Assembly (NCBI RefSeq): GCF_004770745.1
Contig: NZ_RQGD01000001.1
Span: 1 to 35,262 of the forward strand
Length of the DNA stretch: 35,262 nucleotides
Reading direction: 5' to 3'
Source of the DNA: Leptospira ognonensis
GTDB lineage: Bacteria > Spirochaetota > Leptospiria > Leptospirales > Leptospiraceae
Position numbers and translations under genes: made by a program. Each line of letters opens with the position of its first letter. Position 1 is the stretch's first letter. Positions 17,774 to 25,371 of this stretch are shown in pieces. The notes under the pieces were generated by a model. That model was not told the origin of the DNA. It did not search any database and saw only the letters and a program-made list of their open reading frames with translations.

Positions 17774-18544
17774 ATGAAAATACTGACACTCAATTGCAAC
17801 GGAATTAGATCAGCCCTGTCCAAAGGCCTTCTCGATATAATTCGTAATGAAAATCCTGACATGATTGCCTTCCAAGAAACGAAAGCTCCGGAAACGGAAA
17901 TCCGAAAGAGTTTCTGGAAAGACCTCGGCTACGAAGCCTTTGTCTGCCTCGCCGAAAAGCCAGGTTATAGTGGTGTCTGCACCTTTACAAAAATAAAACC
18001 TCTTAAGACAACAATCGGTTATGGTTCTGGGATTTTTCTTTCGGAAGGGAGATCCATACTATTAGAGTTTTCCAATTTTTACTTTTGGAATTTATATTTC
18101 CCTTCCGGCACAACAGGAGAAATCCGCCAAAAGGTAAAATACGAATTCCTAGACGAAGTTACGAGGCTAACTGCCGCGCTTCAAAAAAAGAAAAAACCAC
18201 TGGTTCTTGTGGGAGATGTGAACATTGCCCATACAGAAAGGGACATCCACAATCCGAAAGCAAATGTGAAAAATAGTGGCTTTCTACCAGAGGAACGTAA
18301 ATGGATGAGCGATTACTTTCAGGGGGGGCTAGTTGATCTTTACCGCTATTTACACCCTGATAAAATAGATAGCTATAGTTGGTGGACTTACCGAGCGGGA
18401 GCCCGCGCCAAAAATAAAGGATGGCGGATTGATTACATACTGGGTTCCGAAGCCTTAAAAAATGCGGCAGAAACAGCAAAGATCATCTCCGAGCCTGTGG
18501 TCTCAGACCATGCGGCTGTGGTTGTTGAACTCCAAATCTCTTGA
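17774..18544 (+). CDS. xthA: Exodeoxyribonuclease III (AP endonuclease)
   Basis: Mg-dependent nuclease of base-excision repair that cuts at abasic sites and trims 3' ends. 256 aa from the ATG at 17774; upstream in-frame TTG codons are rejected because the family begins exactly at the MKILTLNCNGIRS strand. Residues seen: Asn7/Asn9, metal Glu35 (FQETKAP), Tyr108 (LYFPSG), Asp148/Asn150 (GDVNIAH), and the catalytic Asp245-His246 (VSDHAAVV). Complete and apparently functional. The next gene begins at or shortly after its stop codon, suggesting a two-gene unit ended by the hairpin at 19548. Confidence 0.95.
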   Translation: MKILTLNCNGIRSALSKGLLDIIRNENPDMIAFQETKAPETEIRKSFWKDLGYEAFVCLAEKPGYSGVCTFTKIKPLKTTIGYGSGIFLSEGRSILLEFSNFYFWNLYFPSGTTGEIRQKVKYEFLDEVTRLTAALQKKKKPLVLVGDVNIAHTERDIHNPKANVKNSGFLPEERKWMSDYFQGGLVDLYRYLHPDKIDSYSWWTYRAGARAKNKGWRIDYILGSEALKNAAETAKIISEPVVSDHAAVVVELQIS

Positions 18545-18575
18545 CATGATTTGCCAAACAAGCTTCCATCAAACA

Positions 18576-19556
18576 ATGTTACGCAGTTTTTCTCTCTTTA
18601 TCACACTCCTTTCCTTCCATCATTGTTCTGTGCTAGGCGTTTTACAAGATCGGATTCCAAAACCAGAATTTACTTTTGAATCCTTGAGCATCAAAGAAAT
18701 TACCTTAACCGATATCACTCTCAAAATGGAAACGACTCTTGAAAATCCTTATCCTGTCGGATTGCCAAAATCGCTACTCAATATGGATCTAAAAATCGAA
18801 GGGACAAAACTCACGCACATCTCCACAGACTTGGGGGAAATTCAGGCCAAGGCGACCAAATCCCTTCCTTTTGAATTAAAAATAAAATATTCAGATCTTG
18901 TAAAAATTTACCAAAGCATTCCCGGAAAAGCACTCCTTGTCGTGGGACTCGATGGGAATGTGAAAGTTCCATTGCCCGCCTCACTCGCATCAGTTGGACA
19001 GGACTCGATCAGTTTTCCCTTCCAAAAAGAAAGAGAAATTCCTGCCGTTCTTCCTAGCGTCGAAATTCAAAATTTTGTGATCAAGATGCCCACAAAAGAA
19101 GAAATTGTCTCGCAGTCAAATACGACGGCGGTTGCAAATGCAGCTTTCAACTACCTTGATAGCCTTCTCTCAAAAAAAGCCAAAAAACAAAGTGCTCAGT
19201 CTGCTGTTAGCGCTGGACTTTCCGATCTTAAGATCAATTTGAATACAGATTTTGATTTAAAATTTCAGAATAAAGCAGCCTCTGAACTACTGTTTCAAGG
19301 TTTGAATTATGATCTCAAACTAGGCGGAGAAAATTTCTTGAAGGGTACACCCAAAGAAATCATCAACAACGGAAAAGAATCGATCGTCAAAGTAAGCACC
19401 GCTTTCCCTCTCACCCAAATCAGCCAAGGGCTCTATAAAACGATACAGACAAAAACAGCAGCCTTTGATTTAGGAGGAAGCTCTGGTATGAAAGTTCCCG
19501 GTCTAGAGGAAGGGATCAATTTTCAGTATAACAAAGCAGGTAAATTTAGCTGGTAA
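18576..19556 (+). CDS. Exported protein with two LEA_2/WHy-like domains
   Basis: 326 aa from the ATG at 18576, which opens a short hydrophobic signal (MLRSFSLFITLLSFHHC). A lipid-modified Cys17 is possible, although His at -1 is not a classic lipobox. An ATG at 18546, one base after the xthA stop, is the alternative and would suit translational coupling. Neither start has a clear ribosome site. The mature part has two related beta-rich halves. The first (about 25-140) has FESLSIKEITLTDITLKMETTLENPYPVGL-type strands, typical of LEA_2. The second (about 200-320) has LKINLNTDFDLKFQNKAA. A linker rich in Ala, Ser and Lys joins them. Bacterial LEA_2 proteins are linked to desiccation or envelope stress, but the role here is unknown. 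Confidence 0.75.
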   Translation: MLRSFSLFITLLSFHHCSVLGVLQDRIPKPEFTFESLSIKEITLTDITLKMETTLENPYPVGLPKSLLNMDLKIEGTKLTHISTDLGEIQAKATKSLPFELKIKYSDLVKIYQSIPGKALLVVGLDGNVKVPLPASLASVGQDSISFPFQKEREIPAVLPSVEIQNFVIKMPTKEEIVSQSNTTAVANAAFNYLDSLLSKKAKKQSAQSAVSAGLSDLKINLNTDFDLKFQNKAASELLFQGLNYDLKLGGENFLKGTPKEIINNGKESIVKVSTAFPLTQISQGLYKTIQTKTAAFDLGGSSGMKVPGLEEGINFQYNKAGKFSW

Positions 19557-19573
19557 GAACCAGCTATTTTTTC
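19548..19573 (+). terminator. Rho-independent terminator spanning convergent stop codons
   Basis: A perfect 7-bp inverted repeat, AGCTGGT (19548-19554) and ACCAGCT (19559-19565), has a 4-nt loop (AAGA) and is followed by A then TTTTTTCTT on the plus strand. It ends the xthA-LEA_2 unit. The plus-strand TAA stop (19554-19556) lies at the stem-loop junction, and the minus-strand stop of the opposing lipoprotein gene (19564-19566) sits at the stem's other end. The opposite strand lacks a comparable T-run, so it likely works in one direction. Confidence 0.8.
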
Positions 19574-20184
19574 TTCTGTAACATTTGTTTTACTTCGTCT
19601 CTAGACTTTACTGGATAGAGACGGATTTGATAGTTTATGATAAATTTTAAAATTCCAGGCATACCATCTTTGGTAAGGTGTTCATAATTGAAACGGGATG
19701 CGTCGTTTTGGATCACCTTTGCGATGTCATTGATTCTCGGAACACGCCGATCAAAAGCAATCGTTTCTAATTTTCCCGTATTCGCATTGAGGCCAACAAC
19801 AACATAGCCATCATCGATAAAGTTAATGAGATCGAACTTCCTCAATTCTTCGCGTGCAAGTTCATCAGCACCTGGATCGGGCTTACGAATGATCTTATCC
19901 GTGTACCGAATCTGTCTTACCATATAACTATCGGAAGACATATAGACGCGAAAAAGTTCTGTTGGCATTTCTGATTTCTTTTGAAAGAAAGGAATCTCAT
20001 TCGCATTGTTTTGAACAACTTCACCCTTTTCGTTCAATATCACTTCACCATCACCTCCCGGAGGTGGCAGCAATTCACCGATGGGAGTTTCGTTTCGTGA
20101 ATTTGCATCATCACTGGAACGAGTGGTTCGACAGGAAGCGAGGAGAGACAATAAAATTACAATGACAAGGAGACGGATCTGCAT
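19564..20184 (-). CDS. Lipoprotein of unknown function
   Basis: 206 aa from the ATG at 20184, chosen because it starts a textbook lipoprotein signal (MQIRLLVIVILLSLLASC, Cys18). Longer in-frame starts would bury it. After a Ser/Asn-rich tether with a PPPGGDGE loop, the globular part runs from about 75 to the end: TELFRVYMSSDSYMVRQIRY, DDGYVVVGLNANTGKLETIAF, and a Lys-rich C-terminus (VKQMLQKKK). I do not recognise a family. It follows mgtE by 43 bp on the same strand and may be co-expressed. It ends against the LEA_2 gene, the two stop codons being 7 bp apart. Confidence 0.75.
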   Translation of the reverse strand: MQIRLLVIVILLSLLASCRTTRSSDDANSRNETPIGELLPPPGGDGEVILNEKGEVVQNNANEIPFFQKKSEMPTELFRVYMSSDSYMVRQIRYTDKIIRKPDPGADELAREELRKFDLINFIDDGYVVVGLNANTGKLETIAFDRRVPRINDIAKVIQNDASRFNYEHLTKDGMPGILKFIINYQIRLYPVKSRDEVKQMLQKKK

Positions 20185-20227
20185 TTGAAATGACTCTTTA
20201 GCAAGTCTCGGTCCTTGGCAAGAAAAT

Positions 20228-21634
20228 TTAAGTAATGAGGTAATTAGAAAGTAATGTGGCAAGTCCTAGAAAAAAGAAAAATCCACAGACATCGGTCATG
20301 GCGGTTACAAAGATAGAGGATGCAATGGCCGGATCAATATGGATGGCACGGAGCAAAATCGGAACCAGGGAGCCTGTCAGAGAGGCAACTAACATATTCA
20401 CAAGCATCGCACTTCCCACGACGAGTCCTAGTACCATATTTCCTTTTACTAAATAAATCATGACACCAGTGATGGATCCGAGTACGACTCCGTTGATGCA
20501 TCCAATCACGAATTCTTTATGAACGGCTTCCCACCAGTTGGAAAAACTTAGATCTCCAGTAGCTATATTTCGAATTACAACTGTTACCGATTGTGTTCCC
20601 GCATTTCCACCAAGCCCAGCGACAATCGGCATGAGCGTTGCAAGCACAACAATTCGCGAAATCGTATCTTCAAAATAGGCCACAACAGTTGAGGATAAGA
20701 AAGCAGTTAAGAGGTTAACATTGAGCCAGATGATTCTTCGTTTCACCGACTGGAAGATGGGAGTCGCCAGTCTTTCGTCCTCAGAGACCCCCGCCATTCT
20801 TAAGATGTCTTCGGATGCTTCTTCTTCTACAATTTCTAGAACATCATCAAGCGTAATCCTTCCGATGATCCGTCCTAAATCATCCACGACAGCCGCGCTA
20901 ACAAGATCGTACTTTTTAAAGTTTAACGCAACTTCCTCTTGGTCCGTATCGTAATGAAAGGAATAGACGGAAAAATTTGTAATTTTAGAAATTTTCGTGT
21001 TAATTGGAGTAAGAAACAGATCTTTCAATGGGATGAAACCCTTTAGGATTTCATCCTCGTCTGTCACATAGATTTGATAGATATCCTCTATCTCTTTGGC
21101 TTTTTTACGAACATTGATGATACCCTTGCGAACATTATCCGTAAGCATGGCCGTCGCAAAATCTTTGGACATGAGGCGACCAGCTGTCGATTCCCGAAAG
21201 CCTAACTGAGATCTAATTTCAAAGGAATCTCTTTTACTGAGTTTGGATAATACACTATTCCGCTTATTTTCTGTTAGGTAAGAAAGTAAATACGTCGTAT
21301 CATCTGTTTCTAAAAATTCAAAAGTTTTTGAGATTTCGTCGATGGATAGTTCTTCCAAAAAAGTTGAGAGCATATCATCATGCATTTTGATGAGTGTATA
21401 GGCTTGTTCTTCGAAAGGAAGCAATCGAAACAGATACAGTGCTTCATCCGAATCCAACTCATGCAGAACGGTGGCAATATCTGCCGGGTGAGCACCTTCG
21501 AGGATTGATTTGAGGTAGTTCTCTCGGGTGTCTTGGATGGCACTCCGAATCTCATCAAGGAAGCCATCAAAAGCCTCGTTGTCTTTATCAATTTTGATAC
21601 GAAAGAGGGTCTCTTTGCTAATATCTTCTTCCAT
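20228..21634 (-). CDS. mgtE: Magnesium transporter MgtE
   Basis: Inner-membrane Mg2+ channel/transporter. 468 aa, full length. Order: MgtE N-domain of helical repeats (about 35-150: ILEGAHPADIATVLHELD), two CBS domains (about 150-275: RLMSKDFATAML, DLVSAAVVDDLGRIIGRITLDDVLEIVEEEA), then the membrane domain (290-468) with PIVAGLGGNAGTQS and FVTAMTDVCGFFFFLG, where the Asp corresponds to the pore metal site of the family. In known members, Mg2+ binding between the N- and CBS-domains closes the pore. A strong GGAGG ribosome site lies 6 nt before the ATG. No Mg riboswitch is visible in the 50-bp divergent gap upstream. Confidence 0.96.
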   Translation of the reverse strand: MEEDISKETLFRIKIDKDNEAFDGFLDEIRSAIQDTRENYLKSILEGAHPADIATVLHELDSDEALYLFRLLPFEEQAYTLIKMHDDMLSTFLEELSIDEISKTFEFLETDDTTYLLSYLTENKRNSVLSKLSKRDSFEIRSQLGFRESTAGRLMSKDFATAMLTDNVRKGIINVRKKAKEIEDIYQIYVTDEDEILKGFIPLKDLFLTPINTKISKITNFSVYSFHYDTDQEEVALNFKKYDLVSAAVVDDLGRIIGRITLDDVLEIVEEEASEDILRMAGVSEDERLATPIFQSVKRRIIWLNVNLLTAFLSSTVVAYFEDTISRIVVLATLMPIVAGLGGNAGTQSVTVVIRNIATGDLSFSNWWEAVHKEFVIGCINGVVLGSITGVMIYLVKGNMVLGLVVGSAMLVNMLVASLTGSLVPILLRAIHIDPAIASSIFVTAMTDVCGFFFFLGLATLLSNYLIT

Positions 21635-21640
21635 GGACCG

Positions 21641-21645
21641 CCTCC
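21641..21645 (-). promoter_or_regulatory. Strong Shine-Dalgarno site of mgtE
   Basis: GGAGG on the minus strand, 6 nt before the mgtE ATG (21632-21634). It is the best ribosome site in the window, where most genes have weak or absent ones. Confidence 0.7.
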
Positions 21646-21684
21646 CTCACAAAATTTGCAATTGACGATTATGTCACAAACTAC

Positions 21685-22392
21685 ATGTCTATGTATATGT
21701 CCAAATATACTTTGATTTCAAGAACTAGTTTTTTTCTCATCCTTGTTTTTTTTCAATGCGTGCTATTCGAGCCAAAATTGAAGACCGTGCCGGATGCCTA
21801 TGTTCGTGAGGAAGTCATGAATGAGGAACAGAAAAACGCAGTGAAGGTTTTAAAACAAAAAATTGTCGCACTAAATACGGAAATCACTGCATTAAAAAAA
21901 GTGAGTGAGGTCAATGCACAGACACTCAAAATCGCCAGAGCGAAGATTATCCGTCACGCGGCCACTCGGGATCTCCTTTCTGAAAAGGAAAAACTTTCAC
22001 TCATTAAAGACGATAGTGTAAACGCAAAACGTTACTTAGACGAATCACAAACTGCCGATTTAGAAAAGGCAAAAGAAGAAACTCGCCTACAGGCCTGGAC
22101 ACAGAAGCAAACAGAAGATACTGCATTCCTTCAGATGAAGGAAGCCACTCAATCAGAACTCATTGCCGAATTGGAATTAGTACGAGCAGAAATCGCTGTA
22201 AAATACCAAGAGTTTCAAGGCAAAACTTCTAAGGATCCAGACTTCGTTGAAAAACAGAAATACGATCTACAATACAATACGAGAAAGGCCGAGACCCGAA
22301 AGAAAACAGCTGATTGGGAACGTATCAAAAATAATGCCACGAAATTACCTAAAGTGAATCTAGAAGACACTTACTTAGACGAAACAAAATAA
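21685..22392 (+). CDS. Coiled-coil lipoprotein
   Basis: 235 aa. The N-terminus (MSMYMSKYTLISRTSFFLILVFFQC) is a lipoprotein-type signal with a likely modified Cys at 25; an ATG at 21697 is an equally good start. The rest is almost entirely predicted long helix rich in Glu, Lys, Ala and Gln with heptad spacing (KVLKQKIVALNTEITALKKV; TQSELIAELELVRAEIAVKY), with no recognised domain. The next gene, 2 bp downstream, encodes a coiled-coil OmpA-like protein, so the two probably function together at the outer membrane or periplasm. No ribosome site is evident. Confidence 0.75.
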   Translation: MSMYMSKYTLISRTSFFLILVFFQCVLFEPKLKTVPDAYVREEVMNEEQKNAVKVLKQKIVALNTEITALKKVSEVNAQTLKIARAKIIRHAATRDLLSEKEKLSLIKDDSVNAKRYLDESQTADLEKAKEETRLQAWTQKQTEDTAFLQMKEATQSELIAELELVRAEIAVKYQEFQGKTSKDPDFVEKQKYDLQYNTRKAETRKKTADWERIKNNATKLPKVNLEDTYLDETK

Positions 22393-22394
22393 AT

Positions 22395-23426
22395 ATGAAA
22401 CGAATCAAACTTACGATTATCCTTTTACTGCCTACCGTCTTGTTTGCGGATTGGGTTTATTTTCCCATTGAATACAACCAACTTTATAAAGAAAAGTATG
22501 CTCTGGAATTGCAGCTGCAAGATTTGAAACGACAATACCAGAATGATCTTTCTAAACTTGAAGATGAAAATAAGCGCATAGGCTCTCAAATTCAAAATCT
22601 TTCGGAAGACTTAGAACTTGAAAAAAGAAATCGCAAAGACGATAAAGATAATTATGCAGATAAGATTCGCGATTATGAAATGCGACTCCGTGGATTGGAA
22701 AAAAAAGGAACCGAAAAAGAGAAAGATATTTTAGAAGATGCACGTCGTAGAGAGGACAAAGATCGTAAAGAAATAGATGCATTAAGAAAAAAACTTGAAG
22801 AACAAGAGAAACATTGCCTTCAAAATGAACAAAAACTTCGCGAAAGTTATGATGGAAAGATTGCAGATCTAAATGAAAGGATACGCAACCTAGAGAATGA
22901 AATTTCCAATCTGAAGCAGATGAATAAAAATCAAAAACGCGAATTGGAAAGACTTTCGGACCAAGCTAAGGAGCTCGAAGAAAAGCTTTCAAAAGAAATC
23001 CTAAGCGGAGAAATACGAGTCAAACGATTCCATAATAAATTGATCATCAATATAGATGACCGCCTTTCCTTTGATAGTGGGTCGGCTGAACTAAAACCGG
23101 CCATTCTCCCTGCGATAGACAAAATCAAAGAAATCCTCGCCTCATATCCAGAAAATTATATTTCTGTGGAAGGACATACGGATAATGTGCCGATCAAAAC
23201 CAAGTTCCGAAACAATTGGCAATTGTCTACAGAACGTGCACTTGCGGTACTTGAACACCTTCTTTCCAATAAAAATCTCAACCCAAAAAATTTTTCAGCT
23301 GCTGGTTATAGCGAATACCAACCGATCGTTCCGAATACATCGAAGGAAAATAAAGGCTTAAATCGCAGAGTGGATATCGTTGTCATACCTCGAGCTGTGA
23401 GCACAACGTCAGGCACAGAACCATGA
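22395..23426 (+). CDS. OmpA-family protein with long periplasmic coiled coil
   Basis: 343 aa. A cleavable signal (MKRIKLTIILLLPTVLFA) is followed by about 185 residues of continuous charged coiled coil (about 25-215), then an OmpA/MotB C-terminal domain (about 220-335). The domain carries LSFDSGSAELKP, VEGHTDNVPIKT (about 257-268), NNWQLSTERALAVLEHL, FSAAGYSEYQP and NRRVDIVVIP. The Asp of GHTDN and the Arg of NRRVD, used by the family to bind diaminopimelate in peptidoglycan, are both present. There is no N-terminal beta-barrel, so it is better seen as a peptidoglycan-binding rod than a porin. It starts 2 bp after the coiled-coil lipoprotein and overlaps the CDF gene by 4 bp (ATGA). Confidence 0.9.
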   Translation: MKRIKLTIILLLPTVLFADWVYFPIEYNQLYKEKYALELQLQDLKRQYQNDLSKLEDENKRIGSQIQNLSEDLELEKRNRKDDKDNYADKIRDYEMRLRGLEKKGTEKEKDILEDARRREDKDRKEIDALRKKLEEQEKHCLQNEQKLRESYDGKIADLNERIRNLENEISNLKQMNKNQKRELERLSDQAKELEEKLSKEILSGEIRVKRFHNKLIINIDDRLSFDSGSAELKPAILPAIDKIKEILASYPENYISVEGHTDNVPIKTKFRNNWQLSTERALAVLEHLLSNKNLNPKNFSAAGYSEYQPIVPNTSKENKGLNRRVDIVVIPRAVSTTSGTEP

Positions 23427-24391
23427 GCGAAGCCTTCGAACTCCATAACGCAAAGGACAGAAAAAGAAAAAAACTTCTCCTCTTTCTTGCAATCTCGGGT
23501 TTTCTCTCTGTTCTCATCTTTGTCATAGAATGGATTGGATCCGAAGAATCTGGCAGTTTGGCACTTTTTGCGGATGCGGGGCATATCGCCACAGACATCT
23601 TTGCACATCTCATTTCTTTTCTTGCCATTGTTTTTTCAGCAAAAAAATCCAATGAAAAATTTCCATTTGGGTATCATCGAATTGAAGTGTTGGCTGCCCT
23701 CGCCAACAGTTTGTTACTTGTTGGCATTGCGCTTTTTATTTTATGGGAAAGTTATTTGAGAATGCTCGGTTCTGATCCCATACATGTAGAAACCATGCTC
23801 AAATATTCGCTCGCGGGTCTTGTCATCAATCTAATCTCCGTAGGCCTCCTCTTTGGCGTGAGTAAAGAAAGTTTGAATTTGAGATCAACCTACCTTCATG
23901 TTTTGAGCGACTTATTGGGGACAATTGCTGTTGTTGTCGGTGCCATTGTGATTCACAATACGAATCTTTTCATGATTGATAGTATCCTTAGCATTCTGAT
24001 TGGACTTTTTATCTTACGTTCTTCCTACGCAATCTTAAAAGAAAGCATTGAGATTTTACTCGAAGCATTTCCACACGATTTTGATTCCGAACACTTTCTT
24101 GGCCACATCAAAGGCTTTACTGAGATTCAGTCCATCAACTCCTTTAAGGTTAGGAAATTGACCTCCGGTGTCTTCACCATTGAGATACAATTGGTTGTGA
24201 ACGAGAAAACAGACCGTGATGCGCTGACTTTTGAGATTCATAAAATTGCGAAATCTCATTTTGGCATTCCGTATATCTTTGTAGAAGTGCTTTCTGAAAA
24301 AACGTTTGCATCGATTTCGAAACTTTCTCTATTAGAAAAGGAAGATCCTCATTTACACCATGGCCATAGCCATGGGCATCACCATCACTGA
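23423..24391 (+). CDS. CDF family cation (zinc-type) efflux transporter
   Basis: 322 aa, six membrane segments and a cytoplasmic C-terminal domain, exchanging metal for protons at the inner membrane. Both metal-site motifs are the His-Asp type: HIATD in TM2 (His54, Asp58) and HVLSD in TM5 (His159, Asp163). This 2-His/2-Asp arrangement is typical of Zn2+ (and Cd2+) transporters rather than Mn/Fe ones. PFGYHRIEVLAALANS is the usual TM2-3 loop. The last residues are a His-rich tail ([13 protein letters not shown]) likely to bind metal. It overlaps the OmpA-like gene by 4 bp, so translation is coupled, and overlaps the end of the convergent acyl-CoA-dehydrogenase-like gene by 7 bp. No metal-responsive regulator is nearby. 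Confidence 0.93.
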   Translation: MSEAFELHNAKDRKRKKLLLFLAISGFLSVLIFVIEWIGSEESGSLALFADAGHIATDIFAHLISFLAIVFSAKKSNEKFPFGYHRIEVLAALANSLLLVGIALFILWESYLRMLGSDPIHVETMLKYSLAGLVINLISVGLLFGVSKESLNLRSTYLHVLSDLLGTIAVVVGAIVIHNTNLFMIDSILSILIGLFILRSSYAILKESIEILLEAFPHDFDSEHFLGHIKGFTEIQSINSFKVRKLTSGVFTIEIQLVVNEKTDRDALTFEIHKIAKSHFGIPYIFVEVLSEKTFASISKLSLLEKEDPHLHHGHSHGHHHH

Positions 24392-25371
24392 TCCTTTATT
24401 TTTCTAGATTTTCTATGTATGAGAAATTTTGTAAAAAGATCTTCCCATAAAAATATCGCCAGATCAGGATCTCTGGTTGGCAAAGAGGTAACATCATTTA
24501 GTTGGAAGTAGACAGCAAGCTCAGACAGTAAAGAATCAATCGGAAAAGGAAATGCCTCTTCCAATACTTGAAGATAATTTTTTGCCACTAAGTCCTTGGC
24601 GGTCGTATCCCGCCATTTTCTGAGTGCTGTCCACTTCTCCTCTAACGGTGGATGTTTTATAAAAGCGCGCAGTCCTTCTACATAACCTAAAAGCAATGAG
24701 ACTAGACTAAAAAGCTCTTTTAGGCGAAGTTCGATACCTAGCTTGCTGTAATCTTCACAAACAAGATCCTGTTTCTTTAAAGGCAAATCAACCGCCGATA
24801 TTTTATTATGTGAAACAAAATGTAAAAAGGGTGTGATGATGGACTCTCTTTTTAAGTGGTTTGCAGATAATTCCAAGTCAATGAAATACACTTCATATTT
24901 ATGATTTCTAGGTACTACCCAAAGAACGCCATTAGCGCTGCCTCCATTTGTGATAAAAGATTTTGTACCGTTTAATTTGAAATCTTTTCCTAAATTCGAT
25001 TTTAACTTCTTAAGAGTGCCCTCCCATCCGGGTTCAGAAACTCCTGTCGCTAATATGTAGTTACCTCGAATCACTTTCTCTTTTAATTCAAGAGCCTTCT
25101 CCGTATCCGAATGCAAAAGTATTCCGACAGCCACATTGACTTCTACCATAAGTGCCAGAGCCAAATTCATTCCTCTGGGATAACTCGCGATCTCCTGCAA
25201 ATCTATCTGAAATTTTAAATATCTACTTGGGTTTTCCGCTAACTCGTCTGCTTGCGGAAAAATATGATTGGCACATAACTTTGGTTTCAGGAAATGATAA
25301 AGACTTCCATCTTCAAAAGTTGAATCCTGATCTTGAAAATAGGAAAGGAGTGAATCTTGTATCTCTTTCAC
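24385..25371 (-). CDS. Degenerate acyl-CoA dehydrogenase-like protein
   Basis: 328 aa, shorter than the usual 380-400. The middle carries an acyl-CoA dehydrogenase beta-domain signature: [11 protein letters not shown] (108-118) and [15 protein letters not shown] (130-144), which in true members contact FAD and substrate. The N-terminal helical part and the C-terminal helical domain are reduced, and I cannot find the usual catalytic Glu context or the C-terminal FAD/dimer motif. It may be a divergent or non-catalytic homologue. The GTG start (25371) overlaps the uvrA stop by 4 bp (GTGA), indicating translation coupled to uvrA. The frame is intact with no internal stop, so it is not an obvious pseudogene. 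Confidence 0.7.
   Translation of the reverse strand: MKEIQDSLLSYFQDQDSTFEDGSLYHFLKPKLCANHIFPQADELAENPSRYLKFQIDLQEIASYPRGMNLALALMVEVNVAVGILLHSDTEKALELKEKVIRGNYILATGVSEPGWEGTLKKLKSNLGKDFKLNGTKSFITNGGSANGVLWVVPRNHKYEVYFIDLELSANHLKRESIITPFLHFVSHNKISAVDLPLKKQDLVCEDYSKLGIELRLKELFSLVSLLLGYVEGLRAFIKHPPLEEKWTALRKWRDTTAKDLVAKNYLQVLEEAFPFPIDSLLSELAVYFQLNDVTSLPTRDPDLAIFLWEDLFTKFLIHRKSRKIKDQ

Noticed and set aside
21635..21684. Mg2+ riboswitch before mgtE
   Set aside because: The 50-bp gap is too short for an M-box and shows no structured element.
24385..25371. Acyl-CoA-dehydrogenase-like gene as a pseudogene
   Set aside because: The frame is intact, start and stop are coupled to uvrA, and no internal stop or frameshift is visible; divergence is the simpler reading.
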